Positions 1 through 9,669 of a stretch of DNA of 64,000 nt are shown piece after piece. The notes below the pieces were generated by a model that saw only the letters and a list, made by a program, of their open reading frames with translations, ran no database searches and had not been told where the DNA came from. How positions within the stretch are numbered: the first letter of the stretch is position 1; each line of letters starts with the position of its first letter. The stretch covers positions 24,391 through 88,390 of the forward strand of contig CAZMSO010000008.1 in NCBI GenBank assembly GCA_964568975.1. Direction: 5' to 3'. The position numbers were made by a program, and so were the translations under genes. This DNA comes from CAZADA01 sp964568975 (GTDB lineage Bacteria > Pseudomonadota > Alphaproteobacteria > Caulobacterales > Maricaulaceae).

Positions 1-87
1 CTGGCGTGAGGGCTTGCGTCACGGCCCATACGCCCCCAAGACTTGCGGTGAGAGCGCCACGGGACGCGCACAGATGTGGGGGCGCGC

Positions 88-1170
88 ATGACGCGACACA
101 CAAGACGCAGACGCCGCGTCGCCATGATCGGCGCGATGGCCGCGATGGCCGCGATGGCGGCGGGCTGCGGCGCGGGCGAAGACGCCGATGCGCCGACGGA
201 GGTCGCTGAGGATAGCGCCCAGCGGGTGATCACGCTTGGGGCGTCGGATTACTTTCCTAATGTCGGCGGGGATGTCCGCGCGCTCGCGTTTTTGCCTCAC
301 CCAACGCCCTGGCGCGGACGGGTTTTGGCGGCGTTCGCGACCGAGGGCGGCGGCGCTCTTGCGCTGATCAATGTGGCCGCGGGTGACGTTGCGTTAGCGC
401 CCTTTGCGCGCGCGGAGGCGCTGGTGACGGCGCCGGCGTTTGAGCTGCGCGGCTCGCCTGCACCGCTGGTGCTGGCGGCCGGCGGCGCGCTGGAGCAGGT
501 CACTGTGTCGCTTTACATTGAGCAAGCGCCGGATTTGGCGGCGCTGGTCGACGCTGAGCCTGGCGCGCCGGAGCAGCCGGGGGTGTCGACGGCGCGGCTC
601 GCGCCAGTGCCGACGGAGCCGATCGCCCCGGACCTCGACATAGAGCGGATTTGTCCGCTGCGCGCCACCAACGCTTTAGTGGAGTTCATTGTCGTTGATC
701 CGGCCTATGCGGAGGTGTGGCGGCTGCGCGATGTTGGCGGCGATGCGCTGGGGGCTGAGAAAGTGCGCGACGCGCCGGAGGCGGCGGGCGCGGCGGCGTG
801 CGCGCCCCGCAGCGGCGGGCGCGCGGTGACTTTGGACGCCAATGGCCAGTTAAACGACGGCCCGAGCCTGGCCGCGCTCGCTGTGACGCCGTTGAACGAC
901 GGCTTTGGCGGTGAGGCGGTGCTTGGCGCGCGCGCGACGCCGAGCGGGGATTTAATCGCGTTGGACCCTGACAGCGCGGATGTGTTGGCGCTGGCGCGCA
1001 TCGAGGCGCAGCTCAACACGGCGGCGGTCGGCGCCGCGGATGTCCTCGCGGCGTCGACCGCGAATTTCGGCGGCAGCTACAATCAAGGCGCGCTGGTGGT
1101 GGCGGAAGGTCCCGCGTTGAGCGTCATCGCGCTCGACACCGTGGTGGACGCCTTAGCGGCTGCGCCATAA
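88..1170 (+). CDS. Predicted lipoprotein, possibly beta-propeller
   Basis: Function not recognised. The 360-residue product starts with a lipoprotein signal: an Arg-rich n-region, a hydrophobic stretch built from a repeated Met-Ala-Ala unit, and a lipobox AAGC with the lipidated Cys at residue 27. The mature part is rich in Ala, Val, Gly and Asp in short beta-like blocks; a late NFGGSYNQGALVV segment recalls phytase-like or YncE-like beta-propellers, which is only an impression of texture. ATG at 88 is preferred to GTG at 76 because a G-rich stretch (78-82) lies at normal distance. The last 88 bp overlap the 3' end of ctaA on the other strand. Confidence 0.7.
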   Translation: MTRHTRRRRRVAMIGAMAAMAAMAAGCGAGEDADAPTEVAEDSAQRVITLGASDYFPNVGGDVRALAFLPHPTPWRGRVLAAFATEGGGALALINVAAGDVALAPFARAEALVTAPAFELRGSPAPLVLAAGGALEQVTVSLYIEQAPDLAALVDAEPGAPEQPGVSTARLAPVPTEPIAPDLDIERICPLRATNALVEFIVVDPAYAEVWRLRDVGGDALGAEKVRDAPEAAGAAACAPRSGGRAVTLDANGQLNDGPSLAALAVTPLNDGFGGEAVLGARATPSGDLIALDPDSADVLALARIEAQLNTAAVGAADVLAASTANFGGSYNQGALVVAEGPALSVIALDTVVDALAAAP

Positions 1171-2213
1171 CGCGCCGCGACGCGGCTTTGGCGTGCGGCT
1201 GCGACGGCGAGGATGAACAACGCGACCGCCATGGCCTGATGCGCCGCGCTGAGGCTGAGCGGCGCGGCGTGCATAAGCGTCGCTACACCGAGGGCCGCTT
1301 GCGCGAGTGTGACCGCCCCTAGCGCGATGCTCACGCGCGACGCAATGCCTGCGCGCCACGCCGCGGCGGCGAAGCTCACCGCGCCAAGCGCGACAAGGTA
1401 GCCGCCAAATCGGTGATGGAGCTGGACGCTCGCCCGGTTTTCCAACGCGTCACGCCACCACGGCTCAAGCGCGCCGTAATCGGCGGGGATGATCGCACCA
1501 TCCATCAGCGGCCAATCCGTATAAATCCGCCCGGCGTCGAGGCCCGCGACGAAGGCGCCCAGAATGATTTGGAGGAAAACGCCCGCCCCCAGCGCCGTGG
1601 CGGCGATGGCGATCGCGTCGCCTCCCCAGCCGCGGCGCTGGGGGCGATCATCCACGACGTCCAGCAGCGTCCACACCAACGCCGCCAACAGCAAGAACGC
1701 CATGCCCAAATGCACCGCGAGCCGGTAATGGCTCACATCCACGCGCTCAGTCAGGCCGCTGGCGACCATCCACCAGCCGATCGCGCCTTGCAGCCCGCCG
1801 AAGACGAGCAATCCGACAAATCGGCCACGCAAACGCCTCGGCAGCCGCCCTGCGAGCCAAAACCCCACTAAAGGCGCGGCGTAGACCAAGCCGATCACGC
1901 GTCCAAGCTGGCGGTGCCCCCACTCCCACCAATAAATCACTTTGAAGTCGGCCAGCGCCATGCCGCGATTTTGCAGCTGATACTCCGGGATCGCTTGGTA
2001 TTTCGCAAAGGCCTCCCGCCAGGCCGCCTCGCTCATGGGCGGCGCAGCGCCCGTAATCGGCTTCCACTCCGTAATGGAGAGCCCAGAATCCGTTAACCGC
2101 GTCAGCCCGCCGACCACAATCATCACGCACACGAGCGCGGCCACGACCACAAGCCACGCCGCAAGGGCGTTTCGGGTGTCGCACGGGGCGTTGGCGTTAC
2201 GCGTCATCGTCAT
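1083..2213 (-). CDS. ctaA: Heme A synthase, COX15/CtaA family
   Basis: Oxidises the C8 methyl of heme O to the formyl group of heme A, the cofactor of aa3-type cytochrome oxidase, in the inner membrane. The 376-residue product shows the family signature early (GGLTRLTDSGLSITEWKPI), then the conserved WWEWGHRQLGR segment with a heme-ligand His, and a second half with HHRFGGYLVALG and HQAMAVALFILA, each carrying a His expected to bind heme. About eight hydrophobic segments are visible. The tail after the last helix (about 30 residues, Ala/Ser/Thr-rich) is not typical and is encoded antisense to the end of the lipoprotein gene. No other cytochrome oxidase gene lies in the window. Confidence 0.95.
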   Translation of the reverse strand: MTMTRNANAPCDTRNALAAWLVVVAALVCVMIVVGGLTRLTDSGLSITEWKPITGAAPPMSEAAWREAFAKYQAIPEYQLQNRGMALADFKVIYWWEWGHRQLGRVIGLVYAAPLVGFWLAGRLPRRLRGRFVGLLVFGGLQGAIGWWMVASGLTERVDVSHYRLAVHLGMAFLLLAALVWTLLDVVDDRPQRRGWGGDAIAIAATALGAGVFLQIILGAFVAGLDAGRIYTDWPLMDGAIIPADYGALEPWWRDALENRASVQLHHRFGGYLVALGAVSFAAAAWRAGIASRVSIALGAVTLAQAALGVATLMHAAPLSLSAAHQAMAVALFILAVAAARQSRVAARYGAAAKASTTVSSAMTLNAGPSATTSAP

Positions 2214-2356
2214 TGTCGCGGCCTCACTGCATTCACGTCTTCGCGCAGGACGACGCTGCGCTTAGACACGTAGACGCCGCCGCGTCCGGCTCAAGGCGGC
2301 GGCCGCGCGATCCTCGCACCGCGATCGGTCGCGCGCGGGTCACGCAAGCAGTGGGG

Positions 2357-2968
2357 ATGACAATGCAGGGCCTTATCAGCATGGTGCTGTCCACCGTGGC
2401 GATCGCGGTTTCGGGCTTCACGACCTACATCCAGTTCCTCAATGAACGCTACACGCTCAGCGCCGCCGTGGCCGACGTCAACGCGAGCGTCAGCACGGGC
2501 AGCTATCGCTCCGGCGATGTCGCGACGCGCACCTTTCGCTATTTTGTGGAGCCGAGGCTGATCCTTTCCAACCGCGGCACGCGCTCGCTGATTTACACCG
2601 GCGCACGGCTGGTGAAGTCGAGCGAGGCTGAGCGGTGCGTGGCGAGCGAGGCCGTCTACCAACCCTACAGCGCGCCGGACATGACCATCATCGCTGATGA
2701 CACGGTGCAAATGGTCAATTTCGGCTTCAACCTCGACACTGTGGAGGCGGATCTCAATCACGCCGAGCCGCCGGCGGCGTTCGACGCGTTGTGGTGTCTG
2801 CAAATGACGGTGTTTGATCACCGCGGTCGCCGGTTAGAGCCGCTGTTTCCGCTGGCCGACATCGCCACGCAATTCGTGGAGAGCGAGGATGGCGACGGTC
2901 CCGTCAGCCGTCTCACGGTGGATTTCCCCCGCGAGCCCCAAGCGATCGCCGACAGCGGTTTTTTCTAA
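2357..2968 (+). CDS. Hypothetical membrane-anchored protein
   Basis: Not recognised. The 203-residue product has one N-terminal transmembrane segment (about residues 5-25, ISMVLSTVAIAVSGFTTYIQ) and then a soluble, beta-rich domain of about 170 residues. This resembles small proteins with a single helix followed by an uncharacterised domain. The frame is open upstream to 2213, but that extension is Arg-rich and looks non-coding; ATG at 2357 follows GTGGGG and puts the helix at the N-terminus. The gene is divergent from ctaA. A hairpin follows the stop. Confidence 0.6.
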   Translation: MTMQGLISMVLSTVAIAVSGFTTYIQFLNERYTLSAAVADVNASVSTGSYRSGDVATRTFRYFVEPRLILSNRGTRSLIYTGARLVKSSEAERCVASEAVYQPYSAPDMTIIADDTVQMVNFGFNLDTVEADLNHAEPPAAFDALWCLQMTVFDHRGRRLEPLFPLADIATQFVESEDGDGPVSRLTVDFPREPQAIADSGFF

Positions 2969-2975
2969 GACGCGC

Positions 2976-2996
2976 GCGGGCCGCCGCGAGGCCCGC
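2976..2996 (+). terminator. Hairpin after the hypothetical membrane protein
   Basis: Perfect inverted repeat GCGGGCC / GGCCCGC with a 7-nt loop, 8 bp after the stop codon at 2968. No T-run follows (CCTTGG), so it is at best a weak or factor-assisted terminator. Confidence 0.3.
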
Positions 2997-3063
2997 CCTT
3001 GGCGCGCGCGGGCGACGCGCCATGTGTCGTCGATGATGCTGATGGTGACGCAGGGAGATGGCG

Positions 3064-3288
3064 ATGACCGCGCGAACACGCAAAGCGATCGGGGGCGCGG
3101 GCCTTGTGGCGTATTTGCTCGCTTACATTATGGCGGCGGTGACCCTGGCTGACCGTGTGCCGTTCACGCCCTTGGCCCAGCTGGCCTATTTCGTCGTCGC
3201 CGGCGTGGCGTGGGTGGCGCCGCTGAAGCCGGTGCTCACGTGGATGATGCGCCCAGATCCCACGCCCGGCGGCGCGTCCAACGCATAG
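3064..3288 (+). CDS. DUF2842 family small membrane protein
   Basis: A 74-residue protein with two hydrophobic helices (AYLLAYIMAAVTLA and YFVVAGVAWVAPLKPVL) and the W-x-x-P-L-x-P pattern before the C-terminal basic segment typical of the alphaproteobacterial DUF2842 family. The function of the family is unknown. Two in-frame ATGs exist, at 3058 and 3064. GGGAG at 3053-3057 directly abuts the first and is 6 nt from the second, so 3064 is the likelier start. Its 3' end lies 17 bp from the end of gltB on the other strand. Confidence 0.75.
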   Translation: MTARTRKAIGGAGLVAYLLAYIMAAVTLADRVPFTPLAQLAYFVVAGVAWVAPLKPVLTWMMRPDPTPGGASNA

Positions 3289-3305
3289 CCCGCCGCGACG
3301 TCACA

Positions 3306-6300
3306 TCACTCTGCAGCCGCGCGGGGTGCGGCGCTGGGATCGTCGGGACTTGGTGCGAAATACGTGCGCGGATCATGGGCGTCAGCGGCGCGCTCATCGG
3401 GGATAACCTGCGTGATGTGCGCGCGCTCACTCGCCCACTCCGCCGCCAACGCCGCCGCGCGCGGGGAGCCTGTGGCTTCGGCGTGGGCGTGCAGAAGCGC
3501 CAACACCCGCTCGGCCCACGCGTCGGAGGCAAGCGGCGCCGCACTGACGGACCCGGGATTGATCGCTTGGGCGAGCTGGCCGTGGGGATCATAGACATAC
3601 GCAACCCCCCCCGTCATGCCCGCCGCGAAATTGTCGCCGACGGGGCCGAGGATCAACGCCTCGCCGCCAGTCATGTATTCGCACCCATTCGCGCCGCAGC
3701 CCTCCACCACCGCACACGCGCCGGAATTGCGCACCGCGAAGCGCTCGCCCGCGCGGCCCGCCGCGAAGAGCCGGCCCGCCGTCGCGCCATAAAGGGCGGT
3801 GTTGCCGATGATGGCGTCCTGACCGCCGGCCCCGGGCGGCGGGCGCACAATGATCGTGGCGCCGGAGAGGCCTTTGCCGACATAGTCATTCGCGTCGCCG
3901 GTAACGTCTAACGTCAGGCCGCGCGCGGAAAACGCGCCCAAAGACTGGCCCGCTGAGCCGCGCAGGCGCACTGTCAAACGCCCCTCCGGCGCGCCATCGG
4001 GTCCGAAACGGCGCACAATCGCTGACGACGCCCGCGCGCCGACGGCGCGATGGGAGTTGCGCACAGTGTAGGACAAATCCGCCTTCGCGCCCCGGGCGAA
4101 AAACCCCGGCGCGTCCTCCAGCATGGCCGCGTCCAAGGTGTCGGCGACGGGATTGCGCGGCGGTTGCGCCGGGCGCGCGACGGGCTGGCCGTATGGGCCG
4201 GCTTGCACAAGGATGGGGTTGAGGTCGAGGTCGTCGAGATGGGCCGCGCCCCGGCGCACTTGCTCCAGCAAATCCGCACGCCCGATAATGTCGTCCAACC
4301 GCGCGACGCCAAGCGCCGCGAGGTGACGGCGCACATCCTCCGCCAAAAACGTCATCAGCCGCACCACATGGGTCGGATCGCCGCCAAAGCGCGCGCGCAA
4401 CGCCGGATCTTGGGTGCACACGCCGACCGGACAGGTGTTGGAATGGCATTGGCGCACGACCAGGCAGCCCATCGCCACCAGCGCCATGGTGCCGACGCCG
4501 AACTCCTCCGCGCCAAGCATGGCTGCAATGATCACGTCGCGGCCCGTGCGCAACCCCCCATCCACGCGCAGCGTCACCCGCCCGCGCAGCCCATTGAGCG
4601 TGAGGGTCTGGTGAGCCTCCGCGAGACCCATTTCCCACGGCAGCCCTGCGAACTTGATCGAGGTCTGAGGGCTTGCGCCTGTGCCGCCATTGTGGCCCGA
4701 GATCAGGATCGTGTCAGCTTGAGCCTTCGCGACGCCCGCAGCGATGGTGCCGACGCCCGCGCCGGCGACGAGCTTAACCCCGACGCGTGCGTCGGGATTG
4801 GCCTGCTTGAGGTCGTAAATGAGCTGGGCGAGATCCTCGATGGAGTAAATGTCGTGGTGGGGCGGCGGTGAAATCAGCGTCACCCCCGGCGTCGCGTGGC
4901 GCAGCCGCGCAATATAGCCGTCGACTTTAAAGCCCGGCAGCTGGCCGCCCTCGCCCGGCTTGGCGCCTTGGGCGATCTTAATCTCAATTTCGCGGCATTG
5001 GTTGAGGTATTGCGCGGTGACGCCGAACCGGCCGGAGGCGACTTGCTTGACAGCGGAATTGGCGTCGTCGCCATCGGCGCGGGGCGCATAGCGGGCGGGA
5101 TCTTCGCCGCCTTCGCCCGACACCGACCGCGCGCCAATGCGGTTCATGGCGATGTTGAGCGCTTCATGGGCCTCCGGCGACAACGCCCCCAAAGACATGC
5201 CTTGGGTGAGAAAGCGCGTGCGGATGGCGTTGGCGTTCTCCACCGCCTCCAGCGGCTTGGGCGCAGCCACAGGGCTGATCCCCATGAGATCGCGCAATTG
5301 CAGCGGCGCGTCGTGCTCACTGGCGGAATCACAGGCGGCGATGAAGCGCGCGAACGCCTCCCAATCATCATCACGCACGGCTTGTTGCAGATGCGCGACA
5401 ATCTCGGCCTCAAACGCGTGGCGCTCACCACGCCGGCGCTGGCGGTAAAAGCCGCCCGTGGGCAAGATTGTGACGCCGTCGCGCCACGTTTCGCTGTGGA
5501 TCTCGAGGGCTTTTTCCTCCAAGCCCGCCATGCCGATGCCCGACAGCCGGCTGGTGACACCGAGAAAATGCTCCGCCACAAGCGTGCGCGAGAGGCCGAG
5601 CGCTTCGAAATTGCAGCCGCCGCGATACGCCGAGAGCACGGAAATGCCGAGCTTGGCCATGATTTTCAGAAGACCGGCCTCTAACGCGCCGGCAAAACGC
5701 GTCACCGCCTCCGTCACCGCCCGCGGATCGCCGCCGCGCTGCTCGACATGGGCCGCGATGGTGTCCTGGGCGAGATAAGGCGTGACGGTCGTGGCGCCGA
5801 CGCCGAGCAGCACGGCCGCGTAGTGGGGATCCAAACACTCCGCCGCGCGCGCGTGCAGCGCGCAAAAGCCCCTCAGCCCACAATCCGTCAGATGCCGGTG
5901 GAGGCTGCCGACCGCCAAGATCACGGGGATCGGCGCGCGGTCAGGTCCAACCCCCTCGTCCGTAATGACGAGATGCCCCAAGCCTTGCCGCACCGCCGCG
6001 GCGGCTTCAGTGCGCAAGCGATCAAGGGCTGCGGTGAGCGTCGCGCCGGACGCGTCGGCCTCTGCGGCGGCGAAGGTGGCGTCAAGGGTGACTGTCTCGT
6101 CCTTGAACCGTGCGGCCAAAGCGTCGGCCATACCCACTGTCAAGATTGGGCCCTCAAGCGTCGGCGCGTCGCGCTTGGGCCCGTCAGGGTTGAGCACGTC
6201 GCCGACAAAGCCCAAGCGCGTCTTTAAGCTCATCACCCGGTCTTCGCGCAGCGGGTCGATCGGCGGATTGGTCACTTGGGAGAAATTCTGGCGGAAGAAA

Positions 6301-7904
6301 TGCGCCATTGGCCGCTTGAAGTGCGACAACACGGCCAAGGGCGTGTCGTCGCCCATAGAGCCCACCGCCTCGCGGCCGCCCTCAGCCATGGGGCGCAGAA
6401 TAAGCTCCACATCCTCTAAGGTGAACCCGGCGGCTGTCTGACGGCGCGTGAGCTCGGCGTCGCTAAAGCGGCGCGTCTCCACGTCCTGAGCGATGTCTGC
6501 ATCCAGCGCGCGCGCATGGGCGAGAACGTCGGCCGGCGCGGTCTCCGCCACCAGCCGCTCCATCACCTCCGCTGAACGGTAAAAACGCTTCTCCTGCAAG
6601 TCGACCGCGATCATGCGGCCCGCTTCGACCGCGCCGCGCTCAATCACCGTGTTAGGATCCAGCGGACACATGCCCGTCTCAGAGCCCACCGCCACGACGC
6701 CGTCGCGGGTGAGCGCCCACCGCAGCGGGCGCAGGCCATTGCGGTCGAGGCCCGCCACCGCCCAGCGTCCGTCGCACGCCGCAATGGCCGCCGGCCCGTC
6801 CCAGGGCTCCATCATCGCTGTGCAATATGCGTAGAGGTCGCGCCAATCCTGAGGGATCAGGCCTTGGCGCTTGGACCACGCCTCCGGCATCAACAGCGTT
6901 TTGGCCATGGGCGCGTCACGGCCTGCGCGCACCAGCAGCTCAAACACGTGATCAAGCGCTGAGGAGTCTGAGGAGCCCGGCTGGATCACCGGGCGCGCAT
7001 CGTTCCCCTCCTCGCCGAGGGCGGAGAAATCCCACCGCTCCTCATGGGCGCGCATCCAATTCACATTGCCGCGCAAGGTGTTGATTTCACCATTGTGGGC
7101 GAGCGTGCGGAACGGTTGGGCTAACCGCCACTCCGGAAAGGTGTTCGTCGAATACCGCTGATGGAAAATCGCAAATGACGACACGAATTCCGGGCGCACC
7201 AGGTCAGGATAAAAGTCGCCGATTTGTTCGGCGAGAAACATGCCCTTGTAGACAATGTCGCGCGCGCTCAACGAACAGGCGTAAAAGCCCGGCACGCCGG
7301 CGGTGAGGATCCGCTGCTCGATCCGGCGGCGCACGAGATAAAGATCGCGCTCGACCGTCTCGCGATCGCGATCAGCGGCGTCAGTGAAAAGCACTTGCTC
7401 AATTTGAGGGCGCGCCGCCTCGGCCCGCGCGCCGATGACGCCCGGGTCCACCGGGACTTGCCGCCAGCCATAGAGGTAAAACCCAGCGCGCAGCACCTCC
7501 GCTTCGACAATGGCGCGGGACGCGTCTTGGGCGGCCAAATCCGCGCGCGGCAGAAACAGCTGGCCCACCGCCACATCGCGCCCGTGATGGTCATGGCCCG
7601 TCTTTTCTACAAACGCGCGAAAAAGCTCTTGGGGCAGGCTCAGCCGCAAGCCCGCGCCGTCGCCCGTCTTGCCGTCATCCGCGACTGCGCCGCGGTGCCA
7701 CACCGCCCGCAAGGCCGCCAACGCCATATCGACGAGCGCGCGCGTCGGCTCCGCGTCAATGCGCGCCAGCAAGCCGACGCCGCAGGCGTCGCGCTCAAAC
7801 TCACCACGATAAAGCCCGTCGCGCGCTAAAGCGCGGCGCGCGGCGTGACGGCCCTCCTCCGCCTTCCAAGGCGCAGCGGGCGGTGACGCGACGCGGCCTC
7901 TCAC
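3306..7904 (-). CDS. gltB: Glutamate synthase (NADPH), large chain
   Basis: Large subunit of GOGAT, which converts glutamine plus 2-oxoglutarate to two glutamates. The 1532-residue product starts with a propeptide ending before DACGVG; Cys41 is the expected N-terminal nucleophile of the class II glutaminase domain after self-cleavage. The central and FMN-binding synthase domains follow, with the 3Fe-4S ligands in CLVVRQCHSNTCPVGVC, then the C-terminal GXGXG beta-helix domain. I chose the GTG at 7904 because it overlaps the gltD stop as GTGA, the 4-bp coupling used repeatedly in this window. The frame stays open to 8012, but that part lies inside gltD. The short subunit is encoded just upstream. 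Confidence 0.97.
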   Translation of the reverse strand: MRGRVASPPAAPWKAEEGRHAARRALARDGLYRGEFERDACGVGLLARIDAEPTRALVDMALAALRAVWHRGAVADDGKTGDGAGLRLSLPQELFRAFVEKTGHDHHGRDVAVGQLFLPRADLAAQDASRAIVEAEVLRAGFYLYGWRQVPVDPGVIGARAEAARPQIEQVLFTDAADRDRETVERDLYLVRRRIEQRILTAGVPGFYACSLSARDIVYKGMFLAEQIGDFYPDLVRPEFVSSFAIFHQRYSTNTFPEWRLAQPFRTLAHNGEINTLRGNVNWMRAHEERWDFSALGEEGNDARPVIQPGSSDSSALDHVFELLVRAGRDAPMAKTLLMPEAWSKRQGLIPQDWRDLYAYCTAMMEPWDGPAAIAACDGRWAVAGLDRNGLRPLRWALTRDGVVAVGSETGMCPLDPNTVIERGAVEAGRMIAVDLQEKRFYRSAEVMERLVAETAPADVLAHARALDADIAQDVETRRFSDAELTRRQTAAGFTLEDVELILRPMAEGGREAVGSMGDDTPLAVLSHFKRPMAHFFRQNFSQVTNPPIDPLREDRVMSLKTRLGFVGDVLNPDGPKRDAPTLEGPILTVGMADALAARFKDETVTLDATFAAAEADASGATLTAALDRLRTEAAAAVRQGLGHLVITDEGVGPDRAPIPVILAVGSLHRHLTDCGLRGFCALHARAAECLDPHYAAVLLGVGATTVTPYLAQDTIAAHVEQRGGDPRAVTEAVTRFAGALEAGLLKIMAKLGISVLSAYRGGCNFEALGLSRTLVAEHFLGVTSRLSGIGMAGLEEKALEIHSETWRDGVTILPTGGFYRQRRRGERHAFEAEIVAHLQQAVRDDDWEAFARFIAACDSASEHDAPLQLRDLMGISPVAAPKPLEAVENANAIRTRFLTQGMSLGALSPEAHEALNIAMNRIGARSVSGEGGEDPARYAPRADGDDANSAVKQVASGRFGVTAQYLNQCREIEIKIAQGAKPGEGGQLPGFKVDGYIARLRHATPGVTLISPPPHHDIYSIEDLAQLIYDLKQANPDARVGVKLVAGAGVGTIAAGVAKAQADTILISGHNGGTGASPQTSIKFAGLPWEMGLAEAHQTLTLNGLRGRVTLRVDGGLRTGRDVIIAAMLGAEEFGVGTMALVAMGCLVVRQCHSNTCPVGVCTQDPALRARFGGDPTHVVRLMTFLAEDVRRHLAALGVARLDDIIGRADLLEQVRRGAAHLDDLDLNPILVQAGPYGQPVARPAQPPRNPVADTLDAAMLEDAPGFFARGAKADLSYTVRNSHRAVGARASSAIVRRFGPDGAPEGRLTVRLRGSAGQSLGAFSARGLTLDVTGDANDYVGKGLSGATIIVRPPPGAGGQDAIIGNTALYGATAGRLFAAGRAGERFAVRNSGACAVVEGCGANGCEYMTGGEALILGPVGDNFAAGMTGGVAYVYDPHGQLAQAINPGSVSAAPLASDAWAERVLALLHAHAEATGSPRAAALAAEWASERAHITQVIPDERAADAHDPRTYFAPSPDDPSAAPRAAAE

Positions 7905-9352
7905 TCGGCCGCCGCCGGCGCTAAACGCGGCGCGCGGGCCGCATCGCCCGCGCGGGCGCGGACATAAGCGTGCATGGCCGCCGCGGCGTCTTGGCCGTCG
8001 CGGATCGCCCACACCACAAGGGACGCGCCGCGCACAGCGTCGCCCGCCGCGAACACGCCGGGAATGTCCGTCATCAGATCGCCGCCCGTGACGCGCACGC
8101 CGCCGCGGCGCGAGCGCGCAAGGCCCGGGGCGTTGAAGGTGGCGGCGGCGTCCTCGGGCTCAAAGCCCAGGGCCTGGATGACCAAATCCGCCTCCATCGC
8201 GAAATCCCCGCCTGGCGCTTCTTCCGGCGCTTGGCGGCCGCTGGCGTCCGGCGCGCCCAGGCGCATGCGCGCCGCGCGCACAGCCAGGGCGTCAGGCGTG
8301 TGCGCGATCGCTTTGGGCTGAGCAAGCCATTCAAACGCGACGCCTTCAGCTTCGGCGTGCCCGACCTCCCGGCGCGATCCCGGCATGTTCTCCCGGTCCC
8401 GGCGATACAGACACGTCACAGACGCCGCGCCTTGGCGCACGGCGGTGCGCACGCAATCCATAGCCGTGTCGCCGCCGCCAATGACGATGACGCGCTGGTC
8501 GCGCGCCGACAAACGGGCGTCGAGAGCGGGATCTAAAACATCGCCGAAGCTGCGCCGGTTCGAGGCCGTCAGAAAATCGAGGGCCGCGATCGCGCGCTCG
8601 CCTGCATCCACCGGGCACGTCAGCGCGCGCGCGGCGTAGGCGCCCGTCGCAATCAGCACCGCATCGTGGCGCGCTTGCAGCCAGGCCAGGTCCGCGTCGC
8701 GCCCCACTTCGAAATTCAGCCGGAACACGACCCCCGCCGCGGCGAGGCGCGCCACCCGCCGCTCAACGACCGACTTTTCAAGCTTGAAGCTGGGAATGCC
8801 ATAGGTCAGGAGACCGCCGGCGCGGTCATGCCGGTCATAGACCGTCACCTCATACCCGCGCTCGCGCAGCCGCTCCGCCGCCGCAAGACCCGCAGGCCCC
8901 GCGCCGACCACGCCCATGGAGCCTGCGCCGTCGGAGCCCACCGTAAGCGGCGCCACCCAGTCATTCGCCCAAGCGGTTTCAGTGATCCACGTCTCCACCG
9001 CGCCAATGGTCACCGCGCCATGGCCCGATTGCTCAATGACGCAGGCCTGCTCGCACAAGCGGTCCTGGGGACAGATGCGCCCACATACTTCCGGCATCGC
9101 GTTCGTGCGCGCCGACACCGCATACGCTTCTTGCATGCGGCCTTCCGCTGCGAGCATCAGCCAATCGGGGATGTCATTGCCCAGCGGACAGCCCGACTGA
9201 CAAAACGGCACGCCGCATTGAGAGCAGCGCGCCGCCTGCGCCGCCCCGGCCTCCGCCGCGAAGCCCCGGTAAATCTCATCGAAGTCGCCGGTGCGCTCGG
9301 CCACGGAGCGCAAGGACGGCCGCTTCGGGTCAGTGGAGACAAAGTTCAGCAT
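7901..9352 (-). CDS. gltD: Glutamate synthase (NADPH), small chain
   Basis: Small subunit of GOGAT (483 residues); it takes electrons from NADPH through FAD and 4Fe-4S clusters to GltB. Near the N-terminus are two Cys groups, CSQCGVPFCQSGCP and CGRICPQDRLCEQAC, that hold the clusters. An FAD Rossmann motif GVVGAGPAGLAAAERL and an NAD(P) motif VIVIGGGDTAMDC follow, with the C-terminal GVFAAGDAVRG FAD signature. The start at 9352 (MLNFVST) is chosen because the open frame upstream to 9505 has no family resemblance. The gene is translationally coupled to gltB by a GTGA overlap. The 317 bp upstream, toward pgl, hold no gene. Confidence 0.96.
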   Translation of the reverse strand: MLNFVSTDPKRPSLRSVAERTGDFDEIYRGFAAEAGAAQAARCSQCGVPFCQSGCPLGNDIPDWLMLAAEGRMQEAYAVSARTNAMPEVCGRICPQDRLCEQACVIEQSGHGAVTIGAVETWITETAWANDWVAPLTVGSDGAGSMGVVGAGPAGLAAAERLRERGYEVTVYDRHDRAGGLLTYGIPSFKLEKSVVERRVARLAAAGVVFRLNFEVGRDADLAWLQARHDAVLIATGAYAARALTCPVDAGERAIAALDFLTASNRRSFGDVLDPALDARLSARDQRVIVIGGGDTAMDCVRTAVRQGAASVTCLYRRDRENMPGSRREVGHAEAEGVAFEWLAQPKAIAHTPDALAVRAARMRLGAPDASGRQAPEEAPGGDFAMEADLVIQALGFEPEDAAATFNAPGLARSRRGGVRVTGGDLMTDIPGVFAAGDAVRGASLVVWAIRDGQDAAAAMHAYVRARAGDAARAPRLAPAAAE

Positions 9353-9669
9353 AGGCCCGCCCGGTTCATCACGTCGCGCCGCCCAGCGGCGGACGCACGC
9401 GCTGTGCGCCCGGCGTGTTTTGGCTGGGCGCGCGCTGTGTGGGTCGCGCGCTGCTTCGAGCGCGCTGCTGCAGTGCGGCGTCACGGCTGAGCAGGTCATA
9501 CCCACGCGTCACGCTTTGCGACGTCCACACGACTGCAACCCTTCCCGATCTCGGCCCCCGACGCAAGATTTCTCCGACACCCGCTGCGTCAAGCCCGCGA
9601 TCGTCCTTGGCCGTGTGCGGCGCAAAACGTCCCGCAGCCGCGATGGAGCCGCAACGGCGCGTGGGCGCG
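9353..9669. other. Gene-free stretch between pgl and gltD
   Basis: 317 bp with no supported gene on either strand. It contains a perfect hairpin GCGCGCT / AGCGCGC with a 6-nt loop (9446-9465), which would lie in the gltD leader, about 100 nt before the start codon. A TTGACG hexamer on the minus strand (9587-9592) could be a -35 for gltD, but no convincing -10 stands 16-18 bp downstream. The stretch may carry regulation of gltDB; I cannot assign it. Confidence 0.4.

Noticed and set aside
7905..8012. Longer gltB start inside gltD
   Set aside because: The extension is Arg/Gly-rich, non-homologous and would overlap gltD by over 100 bp; GTG at 7904 fits coupling.
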